A stretch of DNA of 64,000 nucleotides from REEB95 sp963810055 (GTDB lineage Bacteria > Pseudomonadota > Alphaproteobacteria > ATCC43930 > CGMCC-115725), in assembly GCA_963810055.1 (NCBI GenBank), contig CAWEME010000020.1:1-64000 (forward strand). The letters run 5' to 3'. The notes below the pieces were generated by a model. That model was given only the letters and a program-made list of their open reading frames with translations. It was not told where the DNA came from and searched no databases. The translations under genes were made by a program, and so were the position numbers. Within the stretch, counting starts at the first letter, position 1; the number at the start of each line of letters is the position of its first letter. This document shows, one piece after another, positions 18,615-26,235 of this stretch.

Positions 18615-19132
18615 GGGGCGCGGTCGCCGTGGCATTGGCCGCGGTCATTCTCATCGGCGCCGGCTTCGCCGCGACGTTTTTCGCCTGGCACCAGCAGGAT
18701 GAGGCGCGCGCCTTCGCGCTCGGCATTCCGTACACCAATTACAATTGGCACGCGGTCCATGCGCAGGATCGCGGCTGCAACGCATGCCACGGCGACCATC
18801 TGGCCGCCGACGTCAGCCGCGTGGTCGTGGCCCGGCCGCAGCCCGAGCTGCACGGCAACTTCACCACCAGCTACGACATCCCGATGCGCGTCGAGGATTG
18901 CCTCCTCTGCCATGGCCCGAAGTCGGATCTGCCGTTCGCGGAGTCAATTCATTCGCTCCATCTTCATTCCGCCGCCTTCGCCAATATGAGCGGCAATTGC
19001 AATTCGTGCCACGCGACGGCGGACGGGAAGTTGGTGCTTTACGATGACGAATCGCGTTACGACGCGCTGAACGGGGTGCAAGCAGCAGAAACCCCAGTCT
19101 TTGCGCCGCCGGCCGCATCGCCGGCAAAGTGA
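18611..19132 (+). CDS. Membrane-anchored triheme cytochrome c
   Basis: A 173-residue protein with an N-terminal helix (VAVALAAVILIGAGFAATFF), uncleaved or a signal, followed by three haem-c motifs: CNACH (Cys56, His60), CLLCH (Cys97, His101) and CNSCH (Cys130, His134). Extra His residues (His47, His50, His63, His81, His114, His117, His119) could be distal ligands, as in multihaem cytochromes of the c3/NapC-like type. ATG 18611 overlaps the preceding stop. It is the probable electron carrier for the Mo enzyme encoded two genes upstream. Confidence 0.82.
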   Translation: MRGAVAVALAAVILIGAGFAATFFAWHQQDEARAFALGIPYTNYNWHAVHAQDRGCNACHGDHLAADVSRVVVARPQPELHGNFTTSYDIPMRVEDCLLCHGPKSDLPFAESIHSLHLHSAAFANMSGNCNSCHATADGKLVLYDDESRYDALNGVQAAETPVFAPPAASPAK

Positions 19133-19135
19133 CCG

Positions 19136-19750
19136 ATGTTGCGCCGGTTCCTCATCTTCCTCGCGCTGACGCTATTCGGGCCGCTGTTCATCGAGCTTTA
19201 TCTCTATCATCCGGAAGTCGCGCTGGCGCGCGATGCGGTGGCGATCTTCCCGCGTGTCGCGGTCGCGGCGGCGATGGCCGCCGGCTTTCTCTTCCTCGCG
19301 GCGGCTACGCGCGTGACTGCCGCCCTCTTCGCGATCGCGTGCGGGATTGCCGTCGCCGCGGGGGTTGCCGGCACCGCGGTTCATCTGGCGCTCCATGCAC
19401 CCACGCTCGCGGCGCTGGCGACAGATCCGGCCGTCTGGCTCGGCGGTTCACCCGTTCTGGTGCCGCTTTCGATCGCCGCAGCCGGATGCCTCGGATTGAT
19501 ACCGCTGGCCTCGCCGCCCGGCCCGGGCCTTGCGCCGCCGTTACCGGCCGCGAGCCGCTGGCTCGAAGGTTGCGCGGCACTCTGTGGCGCGGCGGCCGCC
19601 ATTGCCGCCGCCCAGGTGCAGGGCGGTTTCTTCGCCCTCCTTGCCGTTATCGCTGGTTTTGGTCTCGGCGCCTTCGGTTATGGCGTGGAGCTCGTCGTCT
19701 TTTTCTATCCAATCCTGCGCCAGGCGATGGCGCGGCGCGGCATGGCCTGA
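19136..19750 (+). CDS. Integral membrane protein, last gene of the molybdopterin operon
   Basis: A 204-residue protein with about six hydrophobic helices (such as FLIFLALTLFGPLFIELYLY, LEGCAALCGAAAAIAAAQVQ, GVELVVFFYPILRQAMARRG). It begins 3 bp after the cytochrome stop. Family not recognised. Similar size and hydrophobicity to the 17991 protein suggest the two form a membrane pair around the cytochrome, but I see no close sequence repeat between them. A strong hairpin terminator follows at 19769. Confidence 0.7.
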   Translation: MLRRFLIFLALTLFGPLFIELYLYHPEVALARDAVAIFPRVAVAAAMAAGFLFLAAATRVTAALFAIACGIAVAAGVAGTAVHLALHAPTLAALATDPAVWLGGSPVLVPLSIAAAGCLGLIPLASPPGPGLAPPLPAASRWLEGCAALCGAAAAIAAAQVQGGFFALLAVIAGFGLGAFGYGVELVVFFYPILRQAMARRGMA

Positions 19751-19768
19751 ATTGCGCGTCCCTCAATG

Positions 19769-19800
19769 AAAAAGCCCGGCCGCAACAGCCGGGCTTTTCC
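19769..19800. terminator. Intrinsic terminator, usable on both strands
   Basis: The stem AAAAGCCCGGC (19770-19780) pairs with GCCGGGCTTTT (19788-19798) around a 7-base loop, with A and T runs on the two flanks. It lies between the convergent molybdopterin operon and rhodanese gene and can end both. Confidence 0.85.
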
Positions 19801-19822
19801 TTAAGCATGACGATATCCGGAT

Positions 19823-20308
19823 TTACTTCGCGCCTTCCGTGACCGTTGGATTGCCGGCTTTCACCCATTCGCGGAAATCCATCAGCACGACGACCGGGCG
19901 CTTGAAACCAAGCTTCTTGAGCGTTTGCGCCGCAAAGCTGGCGCGCGCGCCGGTCAGACATTGGACGTAGATCGTCCGGTTGAAGTCGACCTTGTCAGGG
20001 TAGCCCGCGGCCTTCCAGATCCGAAACTCGAGAAAACCGCGCGGGATGTTGACCGCGCCCGGCACATGCCCGGCGGCGAATTCATCGCCCTCGCGCACGT
20101 CGAGGAGCATCGCGCCGTCCGGGTTCTGGACGGCCTTGAGGTATCCCGCCATGTCGACGGTGGGAATCCCCTTGCGGGCCTGCAACACCATGGCGTCGAC
20201 CGAATCCGGCCAATTGGGCGGCGCGGCCAGCGCCGGCATCGCAAACGCGGCGGCGGCGAAAAGCATCAGGACAAAACGCGTAATTCCAACTCTGCGGGTC
20301 ATCGGCAT
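19823..20308 (-). CDS. Periplasmic single-domain rhodanese
   Basis: Rhodanese of 161 residues with a signal peptide (FVLMLFAAAAFAMPALAAPP, about residues 12-31). The active-site loop is CLTGARA with Cys117, and the conserved MLLDVREGDEFAAGHVPGAV precedes it. Rhodaneses carry sulfane sulfur from thiosulfate or persulfides. It lies 31 bp after the tandem-rhodanese gene on the same strand, so the two are likely one transcript driven from the divergent region near 21.3 kb. Location and neighbours suggest work with the sulfur oxyanion enzyme encoded next door. Confidence 0.82.
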   Translation of the reverse strand: MPMTRRVGITRFVLMLFAAAAFAMPALAAPPNWPDSVDAMVLQARKGIPTVDMAGYLKAVQNPDGAMLLDVREGDEFAAGHVPGAVNIPRGFLEFRIWKAAGYPDKVDFNRTIYVQCLTGARASFAAQTLKKLGFKRPVVVLMDFREWVKAGNPTVTEGAK

Positions 20309-20339
20309 ACCTCCTTGCGGTTCTGTGCTGCGGAGCGGT

Positions 20340-21275
20340 TCACCCGCCGGCCGGGCCGTTCACGACCGGCAGCTTCATGTCCGAGGTCCAGTCGGACATC
20401 GAGCCGGGGTAGAGCTTCACGTTCGGATTGCCTTCGACCTCGCGCAGCACGAACCAGGTGCCCGAAGCCAGGTGGCCGGTGTTGCAGAACGAGATCTGCT
20501 TCGCGCCCGGCTTGACGCCTGCCTTGGCAAGCACCGCTTCAAGCGCCGCCTTGTCGAGCAGGCGCGTGCCGTCGGCCGTGACCAGCGCCTCGGCCGGAAC
20601 GTTGATCGCGCCGGGCAGCGTGCCGGCGACGCGCACCGCCGACGACTTGGCCTTGCCTTCGTATTGTGCCGGCGGGCGAGCGTCGACAAGCTGCGCGCGA
20701 TGGGTCTTGAGCACTTGCTTCACCTCGGCGCGCGTCGCGAGATAGCCGGGGCGTAAATGCGCCACGAAGATCTTCGGCTCGGCGCGGCTCGCGCCCGTGG
20801 CGACCGGCGCCGGAGTATCGGCAAACCACGCCTTGTCGCCGCCGTCGAGGATCGAGACATTGTCATCGCCGAACGCCTTGAAGGTCCAATAAACGCGCGC
20901 CGCGGCGTTGAAATCGGCATGGTCGCGGCCGCCCGGCACCACGACGACATGGCTGCGGTTGTCGATGCCGAAGCCGCCGATCAGCTTCGCCCCTTCGGCC
21001 GGCCGGGGCAGCATGCCGGGCGCGGAGCCGATCTTGGTCAGCCAGCCGTCATGTTCGAAATCGGTGAACAGCGCGCCGGGAATATGACCCGCGGCGAATT
21101 CTGTCCGATCCGCGTTGTCATGGACGTCGAGGATCACCAGGCCGGGGTCGTTGAGGTGTTGGCGCAACCAGGCGACATCCACCAGCGGCGGCGATGCTGC
21201 GCGCGCAGCGATGGCGATACCGGAAAACGCGAGCACCAGCGCGAGCAGGGCAAAACGAAGCATCGATCTGTGCAT
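20340..21275 (-). CDS. Periplasmic tandem-rhodanese sulfurtransferase
   Basis: A 311-residue thiosulfate / 3-mercaptopyruvate sulfurtransferase-type protein with two rhodanese domains. A signal peptide is visible (LLALVLAFSGIAIAARAA, about residues 10-27). The N-terminal domain is the inactive one, with GGRD at the equivalent loop. The C-terminal domain has Cys264 in FCNTGHLASG, and this CNTG loop is closer to periplasmic thiosulfate sulfurtransferases than to the cytosolic SseA loop. An FNR-like site lies 53 bp upstream of ATG 21275. It is the first gene of a probable two-gene operon with the single-domain rhodanese. Confidence 0.83.
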   Translation of the reverse strand: MHRSMLRFALLALVLAFSGIAIAARAASPPLVDVAWLRQHLNDPGLVILDVHDNADRTEFAAGHIPGALFTDFEHDGWLTKIGSAPGMLPRPAEGAKLIGGFGIDNRSHVVVVPGGRDHADFNAAARVYWTFKAFGDDNVSILDGGDKAWFADTPAPVATGASRAEPKIFVAHLRPGYLATRAEVKQVLKTHRAQLVDARPPAQYEGKAKSSAVRVAGTLPGAINVPAEALVTADGTRLLDKAALEAVLAKAGVKPGAKQISFCNTGHLASGTWFVLREVEGNPNVKLYPGSMSDWTSDMKLPVVNGPAGG

Positions 21276-21327
21276 CGAGCCCTCCTGAATTTAATGCCGA
21301 TACTGGTCTGACTGCGCCGACTAGTCA

Positions 21328-21340
21328 TTGATCTAAATCA
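21328..21340 (-). promoter_or_regulatory. FNR-like site upstream of the sulfurtransferase gene
   Basis: On the plus strand this reads TTGATCTAAATCA, close to TTGAT-N4-ATCAA with the last base off (C follows). It lies 53 bp from the sulfurtransferase start on the minus strand. It is the same sequence as at 23266 and, inverted, at 27373. Confidence 0.5.
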
Positions 21341-21361
21341 CCCGATGGGCGGCGCGCCGCG

Positions 21362-21482
21362 CCCGGCACCGGCCCCTTGAGCCAGATCAAGGCGCCGCGG
21401 CGCTCGGGATGTCAGGATTTAAACAGTTTTGCGGCCGCGTGCCGGCATTTCGCCTTTGCCTGCACTCTTCCGGGAGGCGCGC
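21362..21482 (+). repeat. Duplicated promoter-like cassette, copy 2
   Basis: About 121 bp nearly identical to 16821-16949. It contains the FNR/FixK-type site and ends in the GGGAGG ribosome site of the site-2 protease gene. The duplication moves promoter and leader together, so two separate operons in the block may share one control input. Confidence 0.75.
21377..21390 (+). promoter_or_regulatory. FNR/FixK-type site upstream of the site-2 protease gene
   Basis: TTGAGCCAGATCAA, identical to 16836-16849, about 93 bp before the likely start of the M50 protease gene. Together with the site at 21328 it serves a divergent promoter region. Confidence 0.55.
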
Positions 21483-22652
21483 ATTTTCACGCATCGCATC
21501 AGACTGTTCTCGCTCTTCGGCTTCGATGTCTGGATCGACGCGTCGTGGCTGTTGCTGGCCGCGCTCATCAGCTGGACCCTGGCCGAGGCCGTCTTTCCCG
21601 AAACCACGCCGAACCTCGCGACCGCGACCTATTGGTGGATGGCGGGGGCCGCGACCATCGGCCTGCTGTTCTCGATCGTGTTTCACGAGACCGCCCACTC
21701 GCTGGTCGCCCGGCGCTACGGCCTGCCGATCCGCGGCATCACCCTGTTCGTCTTCGGCGGCGTGGCCGACATGGAACGCGAGCCGCCGAGCCCCAAGAGC
21801 GAGCTGCTCATGGCGGCCGCGGGACCACTCGCGAGCTTCCTGCTCGGCGCGGCTTTTCTCGTTCTCCTCACCCTGGCCAAGACCTGGAACGCACCGGACG
21901 CGATCCAAGGCACGTTGTGGTATCTGGGATACATCAACCTCATGCTGGCGCTGTTCAACCTGGTTCCCGCCTTCCCGCTGGACGGCGGCCGCGTGCTGCG
22001 CGCGGCGTTGTGGAGCTGGCGAAACGATCTCGCCTGGGCCACCCGGATCGCCACCAATGCGGGGAATCTCTTCGGCATCGGGCTGATCGTCTACGGCGTC
22101 GTCAACGTGATGACGGGGAATTTCATCGGCGGCATGTGGTTATTTCTCATCGGCCTATCCCTGCGGGGCGCCGCGGCGGCGAGCTACCAGGAGGTGATCG
22201 CCCGGACCGCGCTCGAAGGCGTCCCGGTTCTGCGGGTCATGAACCGGGAACCCATCGCCGTCGCGCCGGATCTGCCGGTCGCCGCCTTCATCGAGGATTA
22301 TGTCTATCGCCGCCATCACCGCTCCTTTCCGGTCGCGCGGCGGGGCCTCCTGGTAGGCTGCGTCGGGACGGAGCAGGCGGCGAAGCTCGACCGTGCCGCC
22401 TGGCCTTCCACGCCGGTGGAACGGATCATGGCGCCCTGCGACGCGGACGACGTGGTAAGCCCGGAAACCGATGCGCTCGCAGCATTGGCGCAGATGCGGC
22501 GCGGCGGGCGCAGCCGGTTGTGGGTCGTCAAGGAAGGCCGCCTGGTCGGGGTTTTGTCGCTCCACGACATGCTGGAATTGCTGGCGGCGAAGCTGGAGCT
22601 CGAAAGCGGCGGCGGCGAATTGGGCCGGCAGAGCGGCAGGCCCGGGCGCTGA
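21483..22652 (+). CDS. Site-2 protease (M50 family) with C-terminal CBS domains
   Basis: Intramembrane zinc metalloprotease of about 389 residues. The zinc motif HETAH (His68, Glu69, His72) sits in the helix LLFSIVFHETAHSLVARRYG. The second conserved piece is NLVPAFPLDGGRVLRA, which provides the Asp ligand. The C-terminal part (residues about 240-375) is a CBS pair, which may bind adenine nucleotides. The start is uncertain: the good ribosome site GGGAGG is followed by ATT at 21483, where homologues begin (RIRLFSLFGF), while in-frame TTG codons lie at 21429 and 21456. Such proteases often sit in low-oxygen regulons. The substrate is unknown. Confidence 0.85.
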   Translation: MFTHRIRLFSLFGFDVWIDASWLLLAALISWTLAEAVFPETTPNLATATYWWMAGAATIGLLFSIVFHETAHSLVARRYGLPIRGITLFVFGGVADMEREPPSPKSELLMAAAGPLASFLLGAAFLVLLTLAKTWNAPDAIQGTLWYLGYINLMLALFNLVPAFPLDGGRVLRAALWSWRNDLAWATRIATNAGNLFGIGLIVYGVVNVMTGNFIGGMWLFLIGLSLRGAAAASYQEVIARTALEGVPVLRVMNREPIAVAPDLPVAAFIEDYVYRRHHRSFPVARRGLLVGCVGTEQAAKLDRAAWPSTPVERIMAPCDADDVVSPETDALAALAQMRRGGRSRLWVVKEGRLVGVLSLHDMLELLAAKLELESGGGELGRQSGRPGR

Positions 22653-22670
22653 TCCGGCGCGGCCGGCCGG

Positions 22671-23225
22671 CTATTTCTCGCGGCGCCAGTTCACGCGCAC
22701 GAAATAGCCGTGCTCGTCGAAATGCAGGTTCATCTCGCCGTGATAGGCGCGCTTGACGACTTCGCCGATGCGCCGCGGCAGATGGATGTCGGTGGTCGAG
22801 ATTTCCAGCCGGTCGGGCGCGGGCTGCTCGATCGACATGATGCGGTTGAGCGGATGATCCCGCTTTTCGGTCTGCTCCTCGTTGCGGGCGATGCGGATCA
22901 TCTCGTCCTTGTGCGCGGCGACGAAGGGGCCGGTCAGGGTCACGCTGCCGGCCGGGAACTTGTCGTTGATGCGATGGCAGGCCCGGCACAATTCGCGCGC
23001 GGCGTTCGCCGGCGCCGGCGCCCATTGCCAGCGTCCCTCATGGTAGACCGCGCCGCATTGCGGGCACACGGTCGGCTCCTGCGGTTTGCCGGTGGCCTTG
23101 TAGGAATCGATGATGCGGTCCCATTGGGCGCGGCCCCAGCGGCGGTAGCCGGGCTCGATCACATTCGGCCGCTCGGGCGGGATTTTGGTGCTCGTCGGAA
23201 TCTCCCGGATTGAGTTTCGGTTCAC
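22671..23225 (-). CDS. BCAM0308 family protein (zinc-ribbon-like)
   Basis: Conserved protein with CPQCGAVYHEGRWQW and, later, ELCRACHRINDKFPAG, two Cys pairs that could bind zinc. The family is named after a gene of the low-oxygen-activated locus of Burkholderia cenocepacia; function unknown. Start unclear: the frame is open to GTG 23246, but an FNR-like site lies only 20 bp upstream of that. I took GTG 23225. The best-placed ribosome site (CGGGAG) would serve an ACG at 23195 where homologues start, which hints at a miscalled base. Confidence 0.72.
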   Translation of the reverse strand: MNRNSIREIPTSTKIPPERPNVIEPGYRRWGRAQWDRIIDSYKATGKPQEPTVCPQCGAVYHEGRWQWAPAPANAARELCRACHRINDKFPAGSVTLTGPFVAAHKDEMIRIARNEEQTEKRDHPLNRIMSIEQPAPDRLEISTTDIHLPRRIGEVVKRAYHGEMNLHFDEHGYFVRVNWRREK

Positions 23226-23265
23226 GACAGGCCCGCATGGTGACACGGGCTTCGCGGCGCCGGCC

Positions 23266-23279
23266 TTGATCTAAATCAT
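23266..23279. promoter_or_regulatory. FNR-like site in a divergent promoter
   Basis: TTGATCTAAATCAT fits TTGAT-N4-ATCAA with one mismatch in the last base. It lies between the BCAM0308-like gene (minus) and the 89-residue gene (plus, about 81 bp away), so it could control both. Confidence 0.55.
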
Positions 23280-23359
23280 GGAACCACGGCGCGCCCCGCG
23301 CGCATGATTTATGGCGATGGCGCGGCAAGCGCGCCGTTCCCTGCCGGGAGTTCAAGCCT

Positions 23360-23629
23360 GTGGGCATCTGGAAACTGACCCCCGTCGACCTGTCAGATCC
23401 GAATTGGCAGGCGAGCTCGCATCGCGGCGCGGTGATCGTGCGGGCGACCAACGAACACATCGCCCGCCATACCGCGGCCCGGGCTTTCGATGTCGTGAGC
23501 CGGTTTCCGCCGCGCGCCGGCATGCATGCGCCGCCCTGGATGCGTCCCGCGCTGGTGCGGGCCGAGCGGATCGAAAACCCGCTCTACGCGCCCGACGGGC
23601 CGCCCGAGGTGCTCGACCCCAAGCTCTAG
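23360..23629 (+). CDS. Conserved small protein of the low-oxygen cluster
   Basis: An 89-residue soluble protein beginning WKLTPVDLSDPNWQASSHRG and ending in a Pro-rich tail. GTG 23360 follows GGGAG at good spacing. I recognise it only as a conserved hypothetical that travels with BCAM0308-like and THUMP genes; no catalytic motif is visible. It lies 8 bp before the THUMP-protein gene, in a likely two-gene operon under the divergent FNR-like site. Confidence 0.65.
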   Translation: MGIWKLTPVDLSDPNWQASSHRGAVIVRATNEHIARHTAARAFDVVSRFPPRAGMHAPPWMRPALVRAERIENPLYAPDGPPEVLDPKL

Positions 23630-23637
23630 GAGACGCC

Positions 23638-24234
23638 GTGGGCGAAACCGCAATCCCGGCCGGCGATGGACCGCCTGCGCAGGCCGGAGGCGAAGCCGGG
23701 GGCTGGAACGTCGTCGTCACCCTGAACGAAGGCAGCTTCTTCGATGCGCAACGGCTGTTGCGCCGCTGGGGCCGCGTCCGCTCCACGGGTTTTTATCATG
23801 TCCTCGTCATGCGGGTGGCGGACGCGGCGCGGTTCGCCGCCGAATTCGAGGCGGCGCTCGCGGAATCGCCGGGGATCCTGAACGTGATTTCGCATGTCGT
23901 GCCAGCGCGCGCCGCCTTCGACTTCCACGGCGCGGCGGAATTCGAGGCGCGCGCGGCGGAAATCGTCCAAAGCTGGCTCGGCGAACTCGCCGGCAAGCGC
24001 TTCCACGTCCGGCTGCACCGGCGCGGCCTCAAGGGCGTGCTGTCCACGCCGCGCGAAGAGAGCTTCCTCGACACCGGCCTGCTCGAGGCGCTGCAAGCGG
24101 CGGGCACGCCCGGGCGGATCGGCTTCGACGACCCCGATGAAGTGATCCAGATCGAAGTCGTCAACGGCCGCGCCGGCCTGTCGCTGTGGAGCCGGGACGA
24201 GCTCCGTCGCTACCGGTTCCTCGGCCGGTTGTGA
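23638..24234 (+). CDS. THUMP-like domain protein
   Basis: A 198-residue protein. GTG 23638 follows AGGAG. The N-terminal third (WNVVVTLNEGSFFDAQRLLR, RSTGFYHVLVMRV) leads into a THUMP-like RNA-binding domain, GKRFHVRLHRRGLKGVLST. The end GRAGLSLWSRDELRRYRFL is conserved in homologues. No methyltransferase or deaminase domain is attached, so a direct RNA-modifying activity is not supported. It is likely co-transcribed with the 89-residue gene. A role in RNA handling at low oxygen is only a guess from context. Confidence 0.65.
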   Translation: MGETAIPAGDGPPAQAGGEAGGWNVVVTLNEGSFFDAQRLLRRWGRVRSTGFYHVLVMRVADAARFAAEFEAALAESPGILNVISHVVPARAAFDFHGAAEFEARAAEIVQSWLGELAGKRFHVRLHRRGLKGVLSTPREESFLDTGLLEALQAAGTPGRIGFDDPDEVIQIEVVNGRAGLSLWSRDELRRYRFLGRL

Positions 24235-24241
24235 CCCCGGG

Positions 24242-24661
24242 TCAGGCGTGCCGCGACACCGCTCTGGCCACCTCGCCGGTCAGCTGGCGCGAGACATGCA
24301 GGGCCAGATCGCCGAACGACAGGATGCCGACCATCCGTTTCTTTTTGCAATTCAACACCGGCAGGCGGTGGATCTGTTTCCTTTCCATGAGATGCGCCGC
24401 CGCGGCGACGTCCTGGTCGTCGAAGCAATAGGTGACGCCCTTCGACATCGCCTCGCCGACGGTCTTTTTCGCCGGGTTGAAACCCCTGGCCACCGCCCGG
24501 CAGGCGATGTCCCGGTCGGTGATCATGCCCACCAGCCGGTCGTTTTTGCCGACGGGCAGGCAACCGATGTCGAGCGCCCGCATTTTCCGGGCCGCTTTCT
24601 GGAGCGACAAGGTGGGAGCGACCCACGAGACCTGCTTGGACATGATTTTCTTGACCTGCAT
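24242..24661 (-). CDS. CBS domain pair protein
   Basis: A 139-residue protein consisting of two CBS motifs: one around MSKQVSWVAPTLSLQKAARK with LPVGKNDRLVGMITDRDIA, the other around AAAHLMERKQIHRLPVLNCK with MVGILSFGDLA. CBS pairs bind AMP, ATP or similar ligands and act as energy sensors. It lies 46 bp after the phasin-like gene on the same strand, so it is probably in one operon. Stand-alone CBS proteins are frequent in oxygen-limited regulons. Confidence 0.83.
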   Translation of the reverse strand: MQVKKIMSKQVSWVAPTLSLQKAARKMRALDIGCLPVGKNDRLVGMITDRDIACRAVARGFNPAKKTVGEAMSKGVTYCFDDQDVAAAAHLMERKQIHRLPVLNCKKKRMVGILSFGDLALHVSRQLTGEVARAVSRHA

Positions 24662-24707
24662 GGTGTTTGCCTTTCGGGTTTCTGGTTGATCCGGAGCGAC
24701 GAAACGT

Positions 24708-25100
24708 TCAACCGGTCCTGGCCGGGAAGTGCCGCAGGCCCGTGCCGCAGCTGCCCGCGATGTCCAGCATCAGGCGGGAGAATTTCTGCGCCGCTTCGGC
24801 ATAATCCGCGCCGGCCTGGGCGGCGAACTTGCTCTGGCACGCGAAGGCGTCGGCGGGGTCGCGGCAGGTGGCGAGCTTCTCCCACATCGTCGAATCCTCG
24901 AGCAGACGCGACTGCAGGAACTGCGCCAGGTCGTGCGAAAGCGCGGACATCCCGCGCGCCCAGCATTCGAAGGCGCGCCGGTTCATCTCGGCCGTCGGCC
25001 AGAAAACGGCGTTCCACGCCTCGGGCCAGGCGGCGGCCTGCGGCGCCGCTCGTTTCACTTCGATCGCTGTCGGGGAGGCGGTTTTCACATCGTCCGGCAT
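24708..25100 (-). CDS. Phasin-like protein
   Basis: A 130-residue helical protein resembling phasins, which coat polyhydroxyalkanoate granules: WNAVFWPTAEMNRRAFECWA and a long amphipathic region with QAGADYAEAAQKFSRLMLDI. I took ATG 25100 because GAGG lies at the right distance, rather than the ATG four codons earlier. No PHA synthase gene is in the window, so it may serve another role, such as the phasin-like protein of the Burkholderia low-oxygen locus. A perfect FNR-type site lies 141 bp upstream. Confidence 0.65.
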   Translation of the reverse strand: MPDDVKTASPTAIEVKRAAPQAAAWPEAWNAVFWPTAEMNRRAFECWARGMSALSHDLAQFLQSRLLEDSTMWEKLATCRDPADAFACQSKFAAQAGADYAEAAQKFSRLMLDIAGSCGTGLRHFPARTG

Positions 25101-25240
25101 GGCTACCCTCATCGGCTAAGGGCGCGTCGGTGCCGTGGCGACAAGAGATGAAGTAAAATTCCTGCCGTCGCGACACGGATCGCGACGAAAAGCGAAATCT
25201 ACATCCGATTTTATTATTTTCTCTCTTTCCGAATACCGCA

Positions 25241-25254
25241 TTGATCTGAATCAA
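25241..25254. promoter_or_regulatory. FNR/FixK-type site, perfect consensus
   Basis: TTGATCTGAATCAA matches TTGAT-N4-ATCAA exactly. It lies 141 bp upstream of the phasin-CBS operon. The surrounding gap 25101-25475 is locally A+T-rich at 25195-25255, as expected for a promoter, and otherwise shows nothing I can name. Confidence 0.65.
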
Positions 25255-25475
25255 TGCCGTTTTTCGACTTATGAGCGATTCTAAATTCAGCCACGGCGGG
25301 GAGAGAGCGGGCGAAGCCGGTGGATGAAACGCCCCCAAAAAGGGAGGCGCGGCTCGCTTGGCGGATGACCCCGCTCTCCATTGTGCCGTGACGTGCCCGC
25401 GAGCGATCTGCTTCGCGCCGTCCCCCCGACCACGAGAAGCGGATCGCTGCGGGTCACTGCGAGAGGGGATGCCGC

Positions 25476-25667
25476 ATGCATAGCCCGGAGCAGTTGCGCA
25501 GCGAAGCCCGCCGATGCATCGCCGAGATGAACCGTTGCGATTGCAATCCCGCGCTCAAACGGCGCTTGGCGGACCGGGCGGCGGAGTTCTCGGAACTTGC
25601 GAACCGGCTGCGGCCGAGGATGCGGAGGCCGGCCCAGAATCCGCCGCCGGGGTTGGGCGGGGACTAG
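25476..25667 (+). CDS. Small helical hypothetical protein
   Basis: A 63-residue protein, PEQLRSEARRCIAEMNRCDC then NPALKRRLADRAAEFSELAN, resembling the many short helical proteins of alphaproteobacteria with the pattern YR-x-x-A-x-x-C...L...A-x-x-W/F-x-x-LA. A purine-rich ribosome site (GAGAGGGG) precedes ATG 25476. No function is known for the type. The coding call rests on the ribosome site and the family-like pattern. Confidence 0.5.
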   Translation: MHSPEQLRSEARRCIAEMNRCDCNPALKRRLADRAAEFSELANRLRPRMRRPAQNPPPGLGGD

Positions 25668-25674
25668 AATTCCG

Positions 25675-26196
25675 TCACGGCGCCGCGGCGGGAAGCCGCC
25701 GCGGCTCAATCAACGAGACCAGCCGCGCGCCGCCGGGTTGCAAATCCTTCCATTTTCCCTCGAACGAAAACGTGGCCAGCGCGCCGGTCGGGAACTTGCC
25801 TTCGGACAAGGGCGGCTGGTTGCAGGCGCCGGCGCCGGCCAGCGCCAGGACGAGGTCGTGCAAACCCGGATTGTGCCCGATCATCAAAACGGTCTGCGCC
25901 TTTTCGGGCAGGGCCCGAAGCTGCTTCCACAGCTCGCCTTGCGGCACTTCGTAGATCCCGTCTGCGAAGACCACCTGGGCCGGCCTTAATCTCTCGGCGA
26001 TGGGGTCGAGCGTCTCCTTGGCGCGAACCGCCGTCGAACACAGCACGATGTCGGGCGCGATCTTCGTCCGCGCCATATATTTCGCCATGGCCTTCGCCGT
26101 CGCTCGTCCGCGCTTGTTGAGCGGCCGCTCATGATCCGCCAGCGCCGGATCGTCCCGGCTCGACTTGGCGTGGCGCAGCAAGTGGAGCGTTTTCAT
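25675..26196 (-). CDS. SixA-type histidine phosphatase
   Basis: A 173-residue histidine phosphatase. The phosphohistidine loop LRHAKS places the nucleophile at His9; the second catalytic His is in LMIGHNPGLHDL. In Escherichia coli, SixA removes phosphate from histidine phosphotransfer proteins, and many alphaproteobacterial homologues have unknown targets. Because this window also encodes a PTS-Ntr chain, a target there is conceivable, but no sequence evidence supports it. Stands alone, with 39 bp to the radical SAM gene upstream on the same strand. Confidence 0.8.
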   Translation of the reverse strand: MKTLHLLRHAKSSRDDPALADHERPLNKRGRATAKAMAKYMARTKIAPDIVLCSTAVRAKETLDPIAERLRPAQVVFADGIYEVPQGELWKQLRALPEKAQTVLMIGHNPGLHDLVLALAGAGACNQPPLSEGKFPTGALATFSFEGKWKDLQPGGARLVSLIEPRRLPAAAP

Positions 26197-26235
26197 CGGC
26201 GGTCTCGTCCCAGCGCCCGGTTCGATCCAGGATTT

